Notes: a model not told the origin generated them from the sequence alone. DNA of 64,000 nt from Streptomyces sp. NBC_01231 (GCA_035999765.1 CP108521.1:5084001-5148000), one strand, 5' to 3'. Counted from the stretch's first letter, positions 35,709 to 44,393 are shown. Made by a program: numbers and translations.

Positions 35709-35748
35709 TTTTCAAGACCGTTCCCTTAGGCCGCTCGGGCAACCCACC
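35709..35748. repeat. Right attachment repeat
   Basis: The 40 bases are identical to 9468-9507. They hold only the 5' half of tRNA-Ser, so no complete tRNA is present here. The last two bases are also the first two of the HtrA-gene terminator hairpin. Confidence 0.93.
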
Positions 35749-35778
35749 CCGCGTCGCCGACTGATCGGCGACGCGGGG
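35747..35778 (-). terminator. Terminator of the HtrA-type protease gene
   Basis: CCCCGCGTCGCCGA and TCGGCGACGCGGGG form a perfect 14-bp stem with a CTGA loop, 34 bases past the protease stop. It adjoins the attachment repeat exactly. Confidence 0.8.
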
Positions 35779-35812
35779 ACAAGAGTAACGGGTTGGTGCG
35801 GCACCGTGGGTG

Positions 35813-37360
35813 TCAGCTGTCGCCCTGGCGGGAGCCCAGGGTGAGTTCCACGGTGTGGTTCTTGCCGCCGCGCTCGTAGGTGACCGTGACCTTGTCGCCG
35901 GGCTTGTGGGTCCAGATCTCGCCGATCAGGGTGGGGCCGGAGTCGATCACGTGGTCGTCGAGCTTGGTGATGACGTCGCCGGGCTTGAGGCCGGCCTTGG
36001 CAGCGGGCCCCCCCGCCTCGACCGCGGCGGCACCGCCTGCGCCCTTCTCGGTGATCTGGGCGCCGCCCGTGCCGTCCTCCAGGGAGACCGAAGCGCCGAT
36101 CTTCGCGTAGACCGGCTTGCCGGTCTGGATCAGCTGCTGGGCGACGTACTTGGCCTGGTTGATCGGGATGGCGAAGCCGAGGCCGATCGAGCCGGACTGG
36201 CTGGTGCCGCCGAGGCCGCCGCCGCTGCTGGACTGGATCGCGGAGTTGATGCCGATGACATTGCCCTGCGCGTCGAGCAGCGGGCCGCCCGAGTTGCCCG
36301 GGTTGATCGAGGCGTCCGTCTGGAGGGCGCTCATGTAGGAGGCGTTGGAGCCGCTTCCGTCGCTCGAGGCCACGGGGCGGTTCTTGGCGCTGATGATGCC
36401 CGTCGTGACCGTGTTGGACAGTCCGAAGGGAGCGCCGATCGCGATCGTCGAGTCGCCGACCGCGACCCTGTCGGAGTTGCCGAGCGTCAGGGGCTTGAGG
36501 TCCGACGGGGCGTTCTTGAGCTTGATGACCGCCACGTCGTAGCCCTGGGCGTGGCCGACGACCTCCGCGTCGAACTTCTTGCCGGTCGGGAAGGTCGCCG
36601 TGACCTTCCCGCCGTCCACGGCGTCCGCCACCACGTGGTTGTTGGTGACGATGTGGCCCTCGGTGTCGAAGACGAAGCCGGTGCCGGTGCCCCCCTCGCC
36701 GCTGCTGCTCTCGGCCTCGATGGTGACGGTGCTGGGCAGTGCCCTGGCGGCCACGCCGGCGACCGTGCCGGGGTCGCGCTTGACGGAGCCGCCGCTGTCG
36801 GAGGCGGAGACGGTCGTCGAGGAACTGGTGTCGTTGTCTTTGGCCAGGGTGTAGCCGAGGCCGCCGCCCAGGCCGCCCGCGACCAGCGCGGCCACCAGGA
36901 TCCCGGCAATCAGTCCGCCCCTGCCGCTGCGGGGCTTCGGGGCGGGCTGCTGGTAGGCGGCGCCCCAGCCGGATCCCGCGCCACCGGAGCCGCCGTCGGC
37001 GTACGACGGGACAGCCGGCGGCGCCGGCGGCGGCCAGTCACCCTCCGGGGCGGAACCTTGGGGATGCTGCCCCTGGGGCTGGCCGTACTGCGGTCCCTGC
37101 CCCTGATGCGGGCCTTGGGGAGCGCCGCCGGCACTCGCCGCGGCGTACGCGGGGGCGGGCGCGGGTGTCTGGCCGGTGTGCACCGGTTGCTGCTCCTGGC
37201 CGCCGGGGTTTCCCGAGGGCACGGGTGGGATCGGAGTCGTCGGGGCGCCTCCGGTGGGAGCCGGGTGCTCCTGGGGCGCCGACGCAGCGGGAGCAGCCAC
37301 CGGCACGGGGGGTGCGGACGGGGCCTGGGGTACCGCGGTGCCCTCGTTCTCGGTGCTCAC
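35813..37360 (-). CDS. Membrane-anchored HtrA/DegP-type serine protease with PDZ domain
   Basis: 515-residue envelope protease. The cytoplasmic first 160 residues are Pro/Gly/Gln-rich and disordered. One membrane helix, GGLIAGILVAALVAGGLGGG, is followed by the trypsin-like domain: His in HIVTNNHVVADA, Asp in YDVAVIKLKN, Ser in INPGNSGGPLLD. A PDZ domain (AAKAGLKPGDVITKLDDHVI) ends the protein. It probably degrades or senses misfolded extracytoplasmic proteins. The divergent promoter region upstream (37361-37616) is AT-rich (TATATA at two places). Confidence 0.92.
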   Translation of the reverse strand: MSTENEGTAVPQAPSAPPVPVAAPAASAPQEHPAPTGGAPTTPIPPVPSGNPGGQEQQPVHTGQTPAPAPAYAAASAGGAPQGPHQGQGPQYGQPQGQHPQGSAPEGDWPPPAPPAVPSYADGGSGGAGSGWGAAYQQPAPKPRSGRGGLIAGILVAALVAGGLGGGLGYTLAKDNDTSSSTTVSASDSGGSVKRDPGTVAGVAARALPSTVTIEAESSSGEGGTGTGFVFDTEGHIVTNNHVVADAVDGGKVTATFPTGKKFDAEVVGHAQGYDVAVIKLKNAPSDLKPLTLGNSDRVAVGDSTIAIGAPFGLSNTVTTGIISAKNRPVASSDGSGSNASYMSALQTDASINPGNSGGPLLDAQGNVIGINSAIQSSSGGGLGGTSQSGSIGLGFAIPINQAKYVAQQLIQTGKPVYAKIGASVSLEDGTGGAQITEKGAGGAAAVEAGGPAAKAGLKPGDVITKLDDHVIDSGPTLIGEIWTHKPGDKVTVTYERGGKNHTVELTLGSRQGDS

Positions 37361-37616
37361 AGCTTGTCTCCTAGGTCCACGGCTGTTGTTGTCGGTCGCA
37401 CTCGCTCACGCTCGTCACGTGGCTCAACGGTCCGGCGCGATGCAGCTGTGCATGTGTTTTTGTATGCCGTCAGCTTTTCCCACAGGCCGTCAGAGCACCA
37501 TAAGCGGTGCCTGTGCGTCCGCGACGACTCTTTATATAAGCCATTTCGGATATATAGGACGCAATTCCGAGGCCTCCGTTCGCACGCGTACCCGCGCGCG
37601 GTGACACCATGACGCG

Positions 37617-38444
37617 GTGACCCATGTACGACAGCACCGCACTCAGGTCGTCGCCCACCGCGGAGCCTCCGAAGAGGCCCCTGAACACACCCTGGCCGCG
37701 TACAGGAAGGCGATCGAGGACGGTGCCGACGCCCTCGAATGCGATGTACGCCTGACGGCGGACGGCCATCTCGTCTGCGTCCACGACCGTCGCGTCAACC
37801 GTACGTCCAACGGCCGCGGAGCGGTCTCCGCACTGGAGCTCGCCGACCTGGCCGCCCTGGACTTCGGCTCGCGCAGGACGCGGGACTTCTGGCGCACGCG
37901 CGACGAGGAGCCCGACTGGGAGTTCCGTCCCGAGGACCGCGAGGACACGTCCGTGCTGACCCTGGAACGGCTTCTGGAGCTGGTCGCGGACTCCGGGCGG
38001 CGGGTGGAGCTGGCCATCGAGACCAAACACCCCACACGGTGGGCGGGGCAGGTCGAGGAGCGGCTGATGCTTCTGCTGAAGCGCTTCGGGCTCGACGCCC
38101 CGGACTCCGCAGGGGAATCGCCGGTCCGGGTCATGAGCTTCTCGGCACGCTCCCTGCACCGGGTGCGGGCCGCCTCGTCGACGCTGCCGACGGTCTACCT
38201 GATGCAGTTCGTCTCGCCCCGGCTGCGCGACGGGCGGCTGCCCGCCGGTGTCCGGATCGCGGGCCCGTCGATCCGGATCGCGCGCAACCATCCCGCGTAC
38301 ATCGAGCGCCTGAAGCGGGTCGGCCACCAGGTGCACGTGTGGACCGTGAACGAGCCGGAGGACATCGATCTCTGCCTCGACCTGGGCGTCGACGCCATCA
38401 TCACCAACCGTCCGGCAGCGGTCCTGCACCGCCTCGGTCGCTGA
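37617..38444 (+). CDS. Glycerophosphodiester phosphodiesterase
   Basis: 275-residue GDPD-family TIM barrel that hydrolyses glycerophosphodiesters to glycerol-3-phosphate and an alcohol. Catalytic pattern: VVAHRGASEEAPEHTLAAY (His-Arg and the Glu), ALECDVRLTADGHLVCVHD (Glu, Asp, His), and the late VHVWTVNEPEDIDLCLDLGV then IITNRP. There is no signal peptide, so it is cytoplasmic. GTG start. Confidence 0.9.
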   Translation: MTHVRQHRTQVVAHRGASEEAPEHTLAAYRKAIEDGADALECDVRLTADGHLVCVHDRRVNRTSNGRGAVSALELADLAALDFGSRRTRDFWRTRDEEPDWEFRPEDREDTSVLTLERLLELVADSGRRVELAIETKHPTRWAGQVEERLMLLLKRFGLDAPDSAGESPVRVMSFSARSLHRVRAASSTLPTVYLMQFVSPRLRDGRLPAGVRIAGPSIRIARNHPAYIERLKRVGHQVHVWTVNEPEDIDLCLDLGVDAIITNRPAAVLHRLGR

Positions 38445-38671
38445 CTGGTGGAGACCTGTGGAAGAACCCCTTGACCCGCCCGACCCCCTGACGCCATCCT
38501 CCAGCCTCGGCCATACCGATGAAATCCGGCCACACCACTACAGGGAGTGCTCCGGCGCGTTCGGTCCGTGTTCGATCGTTGCGAATGCGTCATCGGACCT
38601 GGATTGGCCGGTTTCCGGTTCAGGCCAATGGGGCATCCACATCGTGGCGTGGGGCAAAGGAGGTCTCGGGG

Positions 38672-39259
38672 GTGGCGTTGGTGGTGGCACAGGAGGTGCC
38701 CACGTCGTCGAGCATGGCCGTGCCCCATGGCCCTGCGGGCGTGGGCGAGGCAAGGCACCGCATGCGGGCCCAGCTACGCAGAGGCGGGGTGTCGGAATCG
38801 GTCATCGACGACGCCGTACTGATCCTCTCCGAACTGTTGAGCAACGCGTGCAGGCACGGCCGGCCGCTCGGTGACGCCCTTGCCGGGGACGGCGATGTCC
38901 GCGCCGCCTGGCAGGTGGACCCGGTCGGCAGACTCACGGTCGAGGTCACGGACGGTGGCGGCCCCACGCGCCCCGCTCCGGCCACGCCCTCGGTCACCGC
39001 GCACGGCGGCCGCGGGCTGAACATCATCACGTCGCTGGCCGACGACTGGGGCGTGCGCGACGACACCCGGGGCGAGGTCACGGTGTGGGTCGTGGTCCAC
39101 GTCGACGTTCACGATCCGGACGCCGGGCATCGCCGCGACGACTTCGCCACGCGCTCCCAGGCTCGCGACTTCGCCCGAGCGGGCGGCGCCTCCATGGGGT
39201 CCTCGGTGTCTTCCGTTCCCGGTCTGGACTTCGCGGACGCGTTCGACGACTTGGGCTGA
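38672..39259 (+). CDS. HATPase_c regulatory protein (anti-sigma/SpoIIAB-like)
   Basis: 195-residue histidine-kinase-type ATPase protein without a kinase core, the kind that in Streptomyces acts as anti-sigma factor or switch protein. The N box is VLILSELLSNACRHGRP, the G1 box VEVTDGG, and the G2 area HGGRGLNIITSLADDWG. A poorly conserved 50-residue tail follows. I chose the GTG at 38672 because AGGAGG stands eight bases before it; the frame is open further upstream but is not protein-like. Confidence 0.82.
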   Translation: MALVVAQEVPTSSSMAVPHGPAGVGEARHRMRAQLRRGGVSESVIDDAVLILSELLSNACRHGRPLGDALAGDGDVRAAWQVDPVGRLTVEVTDGGGPTRPAPATPSVTAHGGRGLNIITSLADDWGVRDDTRGEVTVWVVVHVDVHDPDAGHRRDDFATRSQARDFARAGGASMGSSVSSVPGLDFADAFDDLG

Positions 39260-39641
39260 CCACGAGCCGGGACGACCTGGGCAGGCCTCCCTAAATCCGG
39301 AACACCGACCACCTGGACCGACCCGGGACCGGGACGACCCGGCACGTTGTCCACAGACCGGAACGGCGAAGGCTCGACTGGCCCCCGCCCTGGGATCGAG
39401 ACGGTGGGGCCTCCACCCATCGCAACGGCGAAGGCTCGACCGATCGAGGCCCAGCGACCAGACGATGATCGAGGGACGGCGGAGCCTCCACCGATCCAGA
39501 CGGCCAAGGCTTGCCCCATCAACACGGCGGACCCGCGACGGAGGCACGTCGGTCCCGTTGTCCACAGGCTCCCGTCGGTCACGTCGTGAACGGCTAGGCT
39601 CGCGCCAGTACGAGACGAGCCGTAACCGGGAGACACCCACC
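39260..39641. other. Intergenic with imperfect repeats, no gene
   Basis: 382 bases between the HATPase gene and the DUF5926 gene. The word GGCGAAGGCTCGAC and variants recur (see the repeat entry). Frames across it on both strands are repeat-driven and lack ribosome sites. Confidence 0.45.
39359..39512. repeat. Imperfect direct repeats, about 60-74 bp apart
   Basis: GGAACGGCGAAGGCTCGAC (39360), GCAACGGCGAAGGCTCGAC (39420) and CAGACGGCCAAGGCTTGCC (39494) are three related copies, each followed by a GATCGAG/GATCCAG-type word. Intergenic, of unknown role. Confidence 0.5.
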
Positions 39642-40631
39642 ATGGCCAAGAAGCGCCCCCACACGAAGGCCAAGCGGCCACAACTCACGGACGGGGCCCG
39701 CGCCGCAGGCGCTGACGGGCCCGTTCCGGTCGTCGGTGCCCGCGAACCCTGCCCCTGCGGCAGTGGCCGCCGCTACAAGGCCTGCCACGGCCGGGCGGCC
39801 GCGCACGCCGCGACCGAGTTGGTGCACCGGCCCTTCGAAGGACTGCCGGGCGAGTGCGATTGGGTGGCGCTGCGCGAGCTGGTGCCGGCCTCGACGGTCG
39901 GGCTGACGCTGAAGGACGGCCTCCCCGAGGGCGTCCCGTCGGTCACGCTGGCAACGGTCCTGCCGATGGCCTGGCCCGCCCTGCGCCGCGACGACGGCTC
40001 GGTGCTGCTCGGCCTGCAGAACGACACGGCGTCGGGCGACATCAGCCGCGACCTCGCCGACACCCTGCAGCGCGCCCTCGCGGCGGACCCGGGCACTCCG
40101 GTGGAGGGCCGCCGCGCCCCGGCCGACGGTCCGCGGCTGCAGGATCTGCTCGACCCCGAAGGCGCGTTCGAGCCAGTTGTGCATCCGGGCTTCGAGTTCT
40201 GGGTCCCGGACGCGGAGAACGCCACGCCGGAGGTGACCGCCTCCCTGGAGCGGGCCAACGCCGCGGCCGTCCCGACCGTGCGGCTGACCGGCGTGGACGC
40301 GGCGTACTGGTGCGAGACCCCGGAGAAGAACCACCTGCGCTGGGTCATGCCGCACCCCGAGGAGCAGCTTCTGGACGCTCTCGCACGGCTGCACGCCGCG
40401 GGCCGGTCGAGCCTCGGCGAGGGCACCCGTCTCGTGGGTTCCTTCCGTGCTCACGGGCTCATCGTGCCGGTCTGGGACCTGCCGAGCGACGTCACGGCGG
40501 AGGACATCGAGAAGCCGACCGCCGAGTTCGCCGAGCGCCTCTCCGGTGCCCTGGCCACGGACTCGCCGCTGACCGCCGACGAACGCCGCGCGCGCGGCGG
40601 GCTGACCAACCGGCAGGTCACGCTGAGTTGA
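39642..40631 (+). CDS. SEC-C motif protein, DUF5926-type
   Basis: 329-residue soluble protein. A SEC-C zinc-binding motif, PCPCGSGRRYKACHG, lies near residue 37 after a Lys-rich start (MAKKRPHTKAKRP). The rest is a conserved actinobacterial domain without known activity, with WVPDAENATPEVTASLERAN and WCETPEKNHLRWVMPHPEE. The ATG at 39642 has GGGAGA upstream. Two hairpins follow the stop codon. Confidence 0.8.
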   Translation: MAKKRPHTKAKRPQLTDGARAAGADGPVPVVGAREPCPCGSGRRYKACHGRAAAHAATELVHRPFEGLPGECDWVALRELVPASTVGLTLKDGLPEGVPSVTLATVLPMAWPALRRDDGSVLLGLQNDTASGDISRDLADTLQRALAADPGTPVEGRRAPADGPRLQDLLDPEGAFEPVVHPGFEFWVPDAENATPEVTASLERANAAAVPTVRLTGVDAAYWCETPEKNHLRWVMPHPEEQLLDALARLHAAGRSSLGEGTRLVGSFRAHGLIVPVWDLPSDVTAEDIEKPTAEFAERLSGALATDSPLTADERRARGGLTNRQVTLS

Positions 40632-40639
40632 CGAAGTCC

Positions 40640-40667
40640 GTGCGGCTGACTGACCGGTCAGCCGCAC
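40640..40667 (+). terminator. Hairpin after the DUF5926 gene
   Basis: GTGCGGCTGAC (40640-40650) and GTCAGCCGCAC (40657-40667), an 11-bp perfect stem with a 6-base loop, nine bases after the stop. Confidence 0.65.
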
Positions 40668-40795
40668 GCGATCGCGCCCGATTCGGCGACTCGGCTCACA
40701 ACTCCCGCTCAGGACAAGCCAGTCGGTGTCCGAATAGCCGAGGAAAAGACGAGATCGAATTTGCGAACTGCCGATCTCTTGTTACCGTTCGAGGA

Positions 40796-40843
40796 GTCCG
40801 GTTGCTGGTGCATCCCCCGTCGCCAGCAACCGGACCTTTCTTT
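40796..40843 (+). terminator. Intrinsic terminator with T-rich tail
   Basis: GTCCGGTTGCTGG (40796-40808) and CCAGCAACCGGAC (40823-40835) form a 13-bp perfect stem followed by CTTTCTTT. It lies between convergent genes. Confidence 0.75.
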
Positions 40844-40876
40844 GCGCGGACGCCCTTTACGGAATGGAATCGCCCG

Positions 40877-41512
40877 TCAACTGCCCGTAGACGTACCGGA
40901 GTTGCTCCCGGAACGCAGCAGCAGGGGTCCGTCCCCGCCCTTCGCCGCGAACTCCGCGACAGCCGTGTAGCCGTCCAGGTCTCCCCGGGTGCGCTCCCGA
41001 GGCGTCTCGCACATTCCGGGGTCGTCCTCGGCTGCCACGGCGCAGCGCATCTGTACGGTCCGGCCGCCGGGCCCCATGACACTCAGCACGGCGTGCAGCG
41101 CCTCGCCGGTCACGTTGCGGTAGTAGGTGCGCGCCCAGTTCTCCTCACCCTGCGTCAGCACACAGGTCTGTGCCTCGACGCCGTCGGGAGAGGTGAGTTC
41201 GGGACCGCAGCGGGCCGCGGTGACCAGTCCCAGGCCGAGCAGCCGCGGGGAACCGGTGGGCTCGGCGGAGGGAATCGCGGCACCGGCGCGCCCGGAAGGA
41301 CGTGCGGGGCGTACAGGGCTCAGGGCATCGCGCGCATCAGCGGGTGCGGAAGGGTGTACGGCGCCGCGCGCATCGGCGGGCACGGAAGGACGTACTGCAC
41401 CGCGAGCGGGCCGGCCCCCCTCGTCGCCCACCTGTCCCGCGGACGCCACGGCCAACGGCAGCGCGACCGCGCACACCGCGACGCCCACGAGGGCGAGCAG
41501 ACGACTGTTCAT
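40877..41512 (-). CDS. Secreted or membrane-anchored hypothetical protein
   Basis: 211 residues from the ATG at 41512. A signal-like start MNSRLLALVGVAVCAVALPL is followed by an Ala/Pro/Arg-rich linker with a repeated PSVPADARGAV-type unit, then a compact domain with three or four cysteines (ARCGPELTSPDGVEAQTC and TVQMRCAVAAEDDPGMCE). An ATG 18 codons upstream exists but would bury the signal. I do not recognise the family. It is downstream of the degenerate Prim-Pol gene, 56 bases away. Confidence 0.65.
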   Translation of the reverse strand: MNSRLLALVGVAVCAVALPLAVASAGQVGDEGGRPARGAVRPSVPADARGAVHPSAPADARDALSPVRPARPSGRAGAAIPSAEPTGSPRLLGLGLVTAARCGPELTSPDGVEAQTCVLTQGEENWARTYYRNVTGEALHAVLSVMGPGGRTVQMRCAVAAEDDPGMCETPRERTRGDLDGYTAVAEFAAKGGDGPLLLRSGSNSGTSTGS

Positions 41513-41568
41513 GTACCGGAAGATAACGAGCGGCGGCGGTCGGTCGGTTCCGTCCGCGCCCGACACCC

Positions 41569-42234
41569 TTACAAGTCGGGCGCGCTCACACCCGTACGAG
41601 TGAGGGCCTCGACCACCGCGTCCACCACGGCCTCCACGTCGGGCAACCAGGGGGAGGACGAGCCGGGCAGCGGGGCGCGTTCCCAGCGGATCTCGCCCTG
41701 GCCGGTCTCGGACGGGGGCAGGGCGAGGTAGCCGCCCTCACCGTGGAAGCGGAGGGAGCCGGGAACGTGGTCCTGGGCGTACAGCAGTTCGCCCAACTGC
41801 TCCAAGGAGTAAGGCTTCACGAGGATCGCCCAGCGGGTGGGCGCGGCGACGACCGGGCCCAGACGTATGCCCTTGCGGTCGAGCACGCCGAGCGCGAGGG
41901 CGGCCGGGAGCGCCGGCAGGCTGACCGCGCAGGGCGCCTTGTCGCCGGTGGCCAGGACGATGGGGGCGGCGGGCCGGTTGGCCCACCACCAGCGCACCAT
42001 GCGCTCGTCGGTGGTGGCCGCGAGGAGGCCGGGGTCGAAGGGGTGGGCACCGGGCACCGTGCACTCGGGGTCGGGGCAGCCGCAGCGGGCCCGACCCTGC
42101 GGGTCCGGCGCCACACCGGGGAGTACGGGCCACTGCCATTCCGTGGCGAAGGTCAGGGCCGCGCTGATCAACTCAGGCTTCCCGTCGCTCCGCTGGGACA
42201 GGAGCCTGCGTCGCTTTCCGAGGATCTCGCGCAT
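41569..42234 (-). CDS. Prim-Pol-like protein lacking the catalytic acid pair
   Basis: 221-residue protein with the usual start of Streptomyces bifunctional DNA primase/polymerase N-terminal domains: ALTFATEWQWPVLPGVA, then RCGCPDPECTVPGAHPFD and RMVRWWWANRPAAPIVLATG. Where the family has an Asp-x-Asp metal pair it reads APCAVSLPALPAALALG, so polymerase activity is doubtful. FHGEGGYLALPPSETGQGEI ends the domain. It may be a regulatory or nucleotide-binding relic. Confidence 0.68.
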   Translation of the reverse strand: MREILGKRRRLLSQRSDGKPELISAALTFATEWQWPVLPGVAPDPQGRARCGCPDPECTVPGAHPFDPGLLAATTDERMVRWWWANRPAAPIVLATGDKAPCAVSLPALPAALALGVLDRKGIRLGPVVAAPTRWAILVKPYSLEQLGELLYAQDHVPGSLRFHGEGGYLALPPSETGQGEIRWERAPLPGSSSPWLPDVEAVVDAVVEALTRTGVSAPDL

Positions 42235-42726
42235 GAGCGCTCGTTCCTTTCCGTTGCACCGCTGGCAACACTGTGGACCACATCACACCATGTGTCGATC
42301 ACTTCACTGTGCGTACCTGTTGGCGCATCACACCCCTGTCGGAAACCAGGGGAACCCCTATGGGCCGTACGTCGGCTGCGTCCGCGGCAGCCTCGCCCAT
42401 ACTGCGGTCTACCAAAAGCATGGGCTGGCGTGGGGGTGGCGAAGTCTGGCGTTTGCCGTCACGCGTGTATCTCTTCGCCTCCGCCACGGGAGGATGGGGC
42501 TCGATCGTCGATGACTAAGACGCCCGGGTCCGTCGCCAGGTTCCGGGTGAATCCCAACCACCCCTGGCCTTCTCCGAGTACGTACCCAACACGACCGGTG
42601 TGACGCTCTGTGGAGCAAGCCCAGTCGACCGCAATAAGCCCTTACCTGGGTAAGTTTTAGGCCAACTTTGCCTTTTGGCAAGTGGTGCACTGGTGGCCCA
42701 CGGACACCAGTAATCCCGGCAGGACA
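42235..42726. other. Divergent promoter region
   Basis: 492 bases between the Prim-Pol-like gene and the SpoIIE-type phosphatase gene. No gene was seen. The last 90 bases hold two inverted repeats listed separately. Confidence 0.4.
42641..42682 (+). promoter_or_regulatory. Inverted repeats upstream of the SpoIIE-type phosphatase
   Basis: CTTAC-CTGG-GTAAG (42641-42654) is followed by GCCAA-CTTTGCCTT-TTGGC (42661-42679). The second overlaps CCTTTTGGCAAG, a 12-mer also present beside the XRE operator at 23439-23450. Confidence 0.5.
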
Positions 42727-44340
42727 ATGCTGGACATCCCCTCACGAGTGCGTGTACATGTGGAGAGACTGCTAGCGGCGCAGAATGACATGGGGGTTTG
42801 CGATGCTTTTGAGCAATACGCACCGGTCGAAAGGCCGGACGCCATGAACGCTCCGCACCCTTCGAAAGTGGCTGGAATCGATTCAACGGTTCCCTCGCCC
42901 GCACACACTGTCGCGCCCGCGCCTGCCGCCTCGGCCGCCTCGGGCGTCTCTGCGGTGCTCTCGCCCCACGCGCTGGGCGCCCTGCTCCAGGACCGTCTCG
43001 CCGGCTGGGTCTCGGACCTCACCACGCTGCACGAACTCACCGAACGTCTTGCACGCACGGACGTGCTCGCCGACGCGCTTGAGGAACTCCTGCGCGCCGG
43101 AGCCGCCTTGGTGGGCGCCCGCCGCGGACTGGTCGTCCTGGAGCCGGGCGACGGACTCGGCCCCGACACCACCATCGGCCTGGGCCTCGGTCGCGCCGAC
43201 CTCGGTCACATCGAGACCGTGCCGCGCAGCTCCCTGTCGTACGGCCGCATCCTCGACGGACTGCCGGGCGGCGACGGCGAGATCGCCGAGCCGGACCTGC
43301 TCGCCGGGGACGGGCTCGACCCCCGGCACCGCGAAGTGGCCGCCCGCCTCGGATACGCGGCCAGCTACGCGCTTCCCCTGACCACCGAAGGCCCCATCGA
43401 AAGCACCGACCGCACCACCGAAGGCATCAACTTCGGCACCCTGGGCGGCAGCACCCGAGGCGCGCCCGGACACTCCACCCACGGTCCCGGACGCCTCGGC
43501 GCCGCCGTGTGGCTCTACGACGAGCCCGCCGAACCGACAGGGCGCCAGCGTCACCTCGTCGGCCTGTACGCCCGTTACGCGGGCGAACACCTGGCCCGGC
43601 TGGTCGAGGTCGAGCGCACCCGAGCGTGCCTGGCGACGATCGCCGAGGAACTGCTGCCGTCCCGGCTCCCCCGCGTCGCCGGGGTGCGGCTCGCCGTCCG
43701 GCACCGCAGCGGCCCGCGGGGCGGCGGCGACTGGTACGACGCGCTACCGCTGCCGGACGCCGCGCTCGGGCTCGCCGTCGGGTCGGTGACGGGTTCCGGG
43801 CCCAGTGCGATCGCCGCGATGGGCCGGCTGCGGGCGTCCCTGCGGGCGTACGCCGTCATGGAGGGCGAGGACCCGGTCGCGGTGCTGTCCGATCTTGAGC
43901 TGCTGCTGCGGCTCACGGAGCCCGCCCGCTCCGCCACCGCCCTGTTCGCCTACTGCGAACCCGCGCTGCGCAAGATCACCCTTGCCGGTGCCGGGCACAG
44001 CCCGCCGCTGTTGATCGGCGAGCGGCGCACGGAGTTCGCGGAGACGTCGGTGTCGGCACCTCTGGGCATGCTCGCCTGCTGGGAGGCACCGAGCGTGGAG
44101 ATCCAGGCGGAGGCCGGAGAGACGGTTCTGCTGTACACCGACGGCCTGCTGCACCGCACCGGCGACCCCACCGACCGTGCCTTCGCGCGGCTGCACGCGG
44201 CGGCGGCCGGAGTTCCCAAGGCGCTGCGGCACGACCCGGACAGCGTCGTCGACCACGTCCTGCGGGCCGTGCTGCCGGACGGGCTGGACGAGGCGGACAG
44301 CGCGGAGGACGTGGTTCTGCTCGCCGCTCACTTCGAGTAG
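42727..44340 (+). CDS. SpoIIE-type PP2C phosphatase with GAF-like domain
   Basis: 537-residue signalling protein. The Ala/Pro-rich start is followed by a GAF-like sensor domain (about 90-310: DLTTLHELTERLARTDVLAD ... QRHLVGLYARYAGEHLARLV) and a PP2C/SpoIIE domain (about 320-537: RGGGDWYDALPLP, VLLYTDGLLHRTGD, EDVVLLAAHF). The usual GDVxGxG metal motif reads GSVTGSGPSAIAAM, with Ser for Asp, so activity may be reduced. The start at ATG 42727 has AGGAC five bases upstream; a GTG at 42682 also opens the frame. Such proteins dephosphorylate anti-anti-sigma factors. Confidence 0.82.
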   Translation: MLDIPSRVRVHVERLLAAQNDMGVCDAFEQYAPVERPDAMNAPHPSKVAGIDSTVPSPAHTVAPAPAASAASGVSAVLSPHALGALLQDRLAGWVSDLTTLHELTERLARTDVLADALEELLRAGAALVGARRGLVVLEPGDGLGPDTTIGLGLGRADLGHIETVPRSSLSYGRILDGLPGGDGEIAEPDLLAGDGLDPRHREVAARLGYAASYALPLTTEGPIESTDRTTEGINFGTLGGSTRGAPGHSTHGPGRLGAAVWLYDEPAEPTGRQRHLVGLYARYAGEHLARLVEVERTRACLATIAEELLPSRLPRVAGVRLAVRHRSGPRGGGDWYDALPLPDAALGLAVGSVTGSGPSAIAAMGRLRASLRAYAVMEGEDPVAVLSDLELLLRLTEPARSATALFAYCEPALRKITLAGAGHSPPLLIGERRTEFAETSVSAPLGMLACWEAPSVEIQAEAGETVLLYTDGLLHRTGDPTDRAFARLHAAAAGVPKALRHDPDSVVDHVLRAVLPDGLDEADSAEDVVLLAAHFE

Positions 44341-44367
44341 TCGCCCGCCGCACAACCGGTGACGTAA

Positions 44368-44393
44368 CCGAAGGCCGGTAACAGGCCCTTCGG
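44368..44393 (+). terminator. Possible terminator after the phosphatase gene
   Basis: CCGAAGG (44368-44374) and CCTTCGG (44387-44393) form a 7-bp stem with a 12-base loop, 27 bases after the stop. Confidence 0.45.

Larger units (their letters stand above)
9468..35748. mobile_element. AICE (pSAM2-like integrative and conjugative element) in tRNA-Ser
   Basis: A 26.2-kb insertion bounded by a perfect 40-bp direct repeat of the tRNA-Ser 5' half. Inside the right end are, in order, a tyrosine integrase, excisionase, HUH replication initiator, Spd membrane protein, TraB/FtsK translocase, SCO3933-like protein and GntR repressor: the standard AICE core. The left 16 kb is cargo, with restriction-modification, an ESCO-like acetyltransferase, an AT-richer unknown operon, a NUDIX hydrolase, an XRE/TPR regulator and a kinase-like protein. 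No core gene is visibly broken, so the element may still be able to excise. Before insertion the HtrA gene terminator at 35747 directly adjoined tRNA-Ser. Confidence 0.93.

Noticed and set aside
35709..35748. Second tRNA-Ser gene
   Set aside because: Only the 5' half is present; it is the attachment-site duplicate.
37440..37453. ATGCA-GCTG-TGCAT palindrome upstream of the HtrA gene as an operator
   Set aside because: Five-base arms are too short to stand out in a 256-base divergent promoter.
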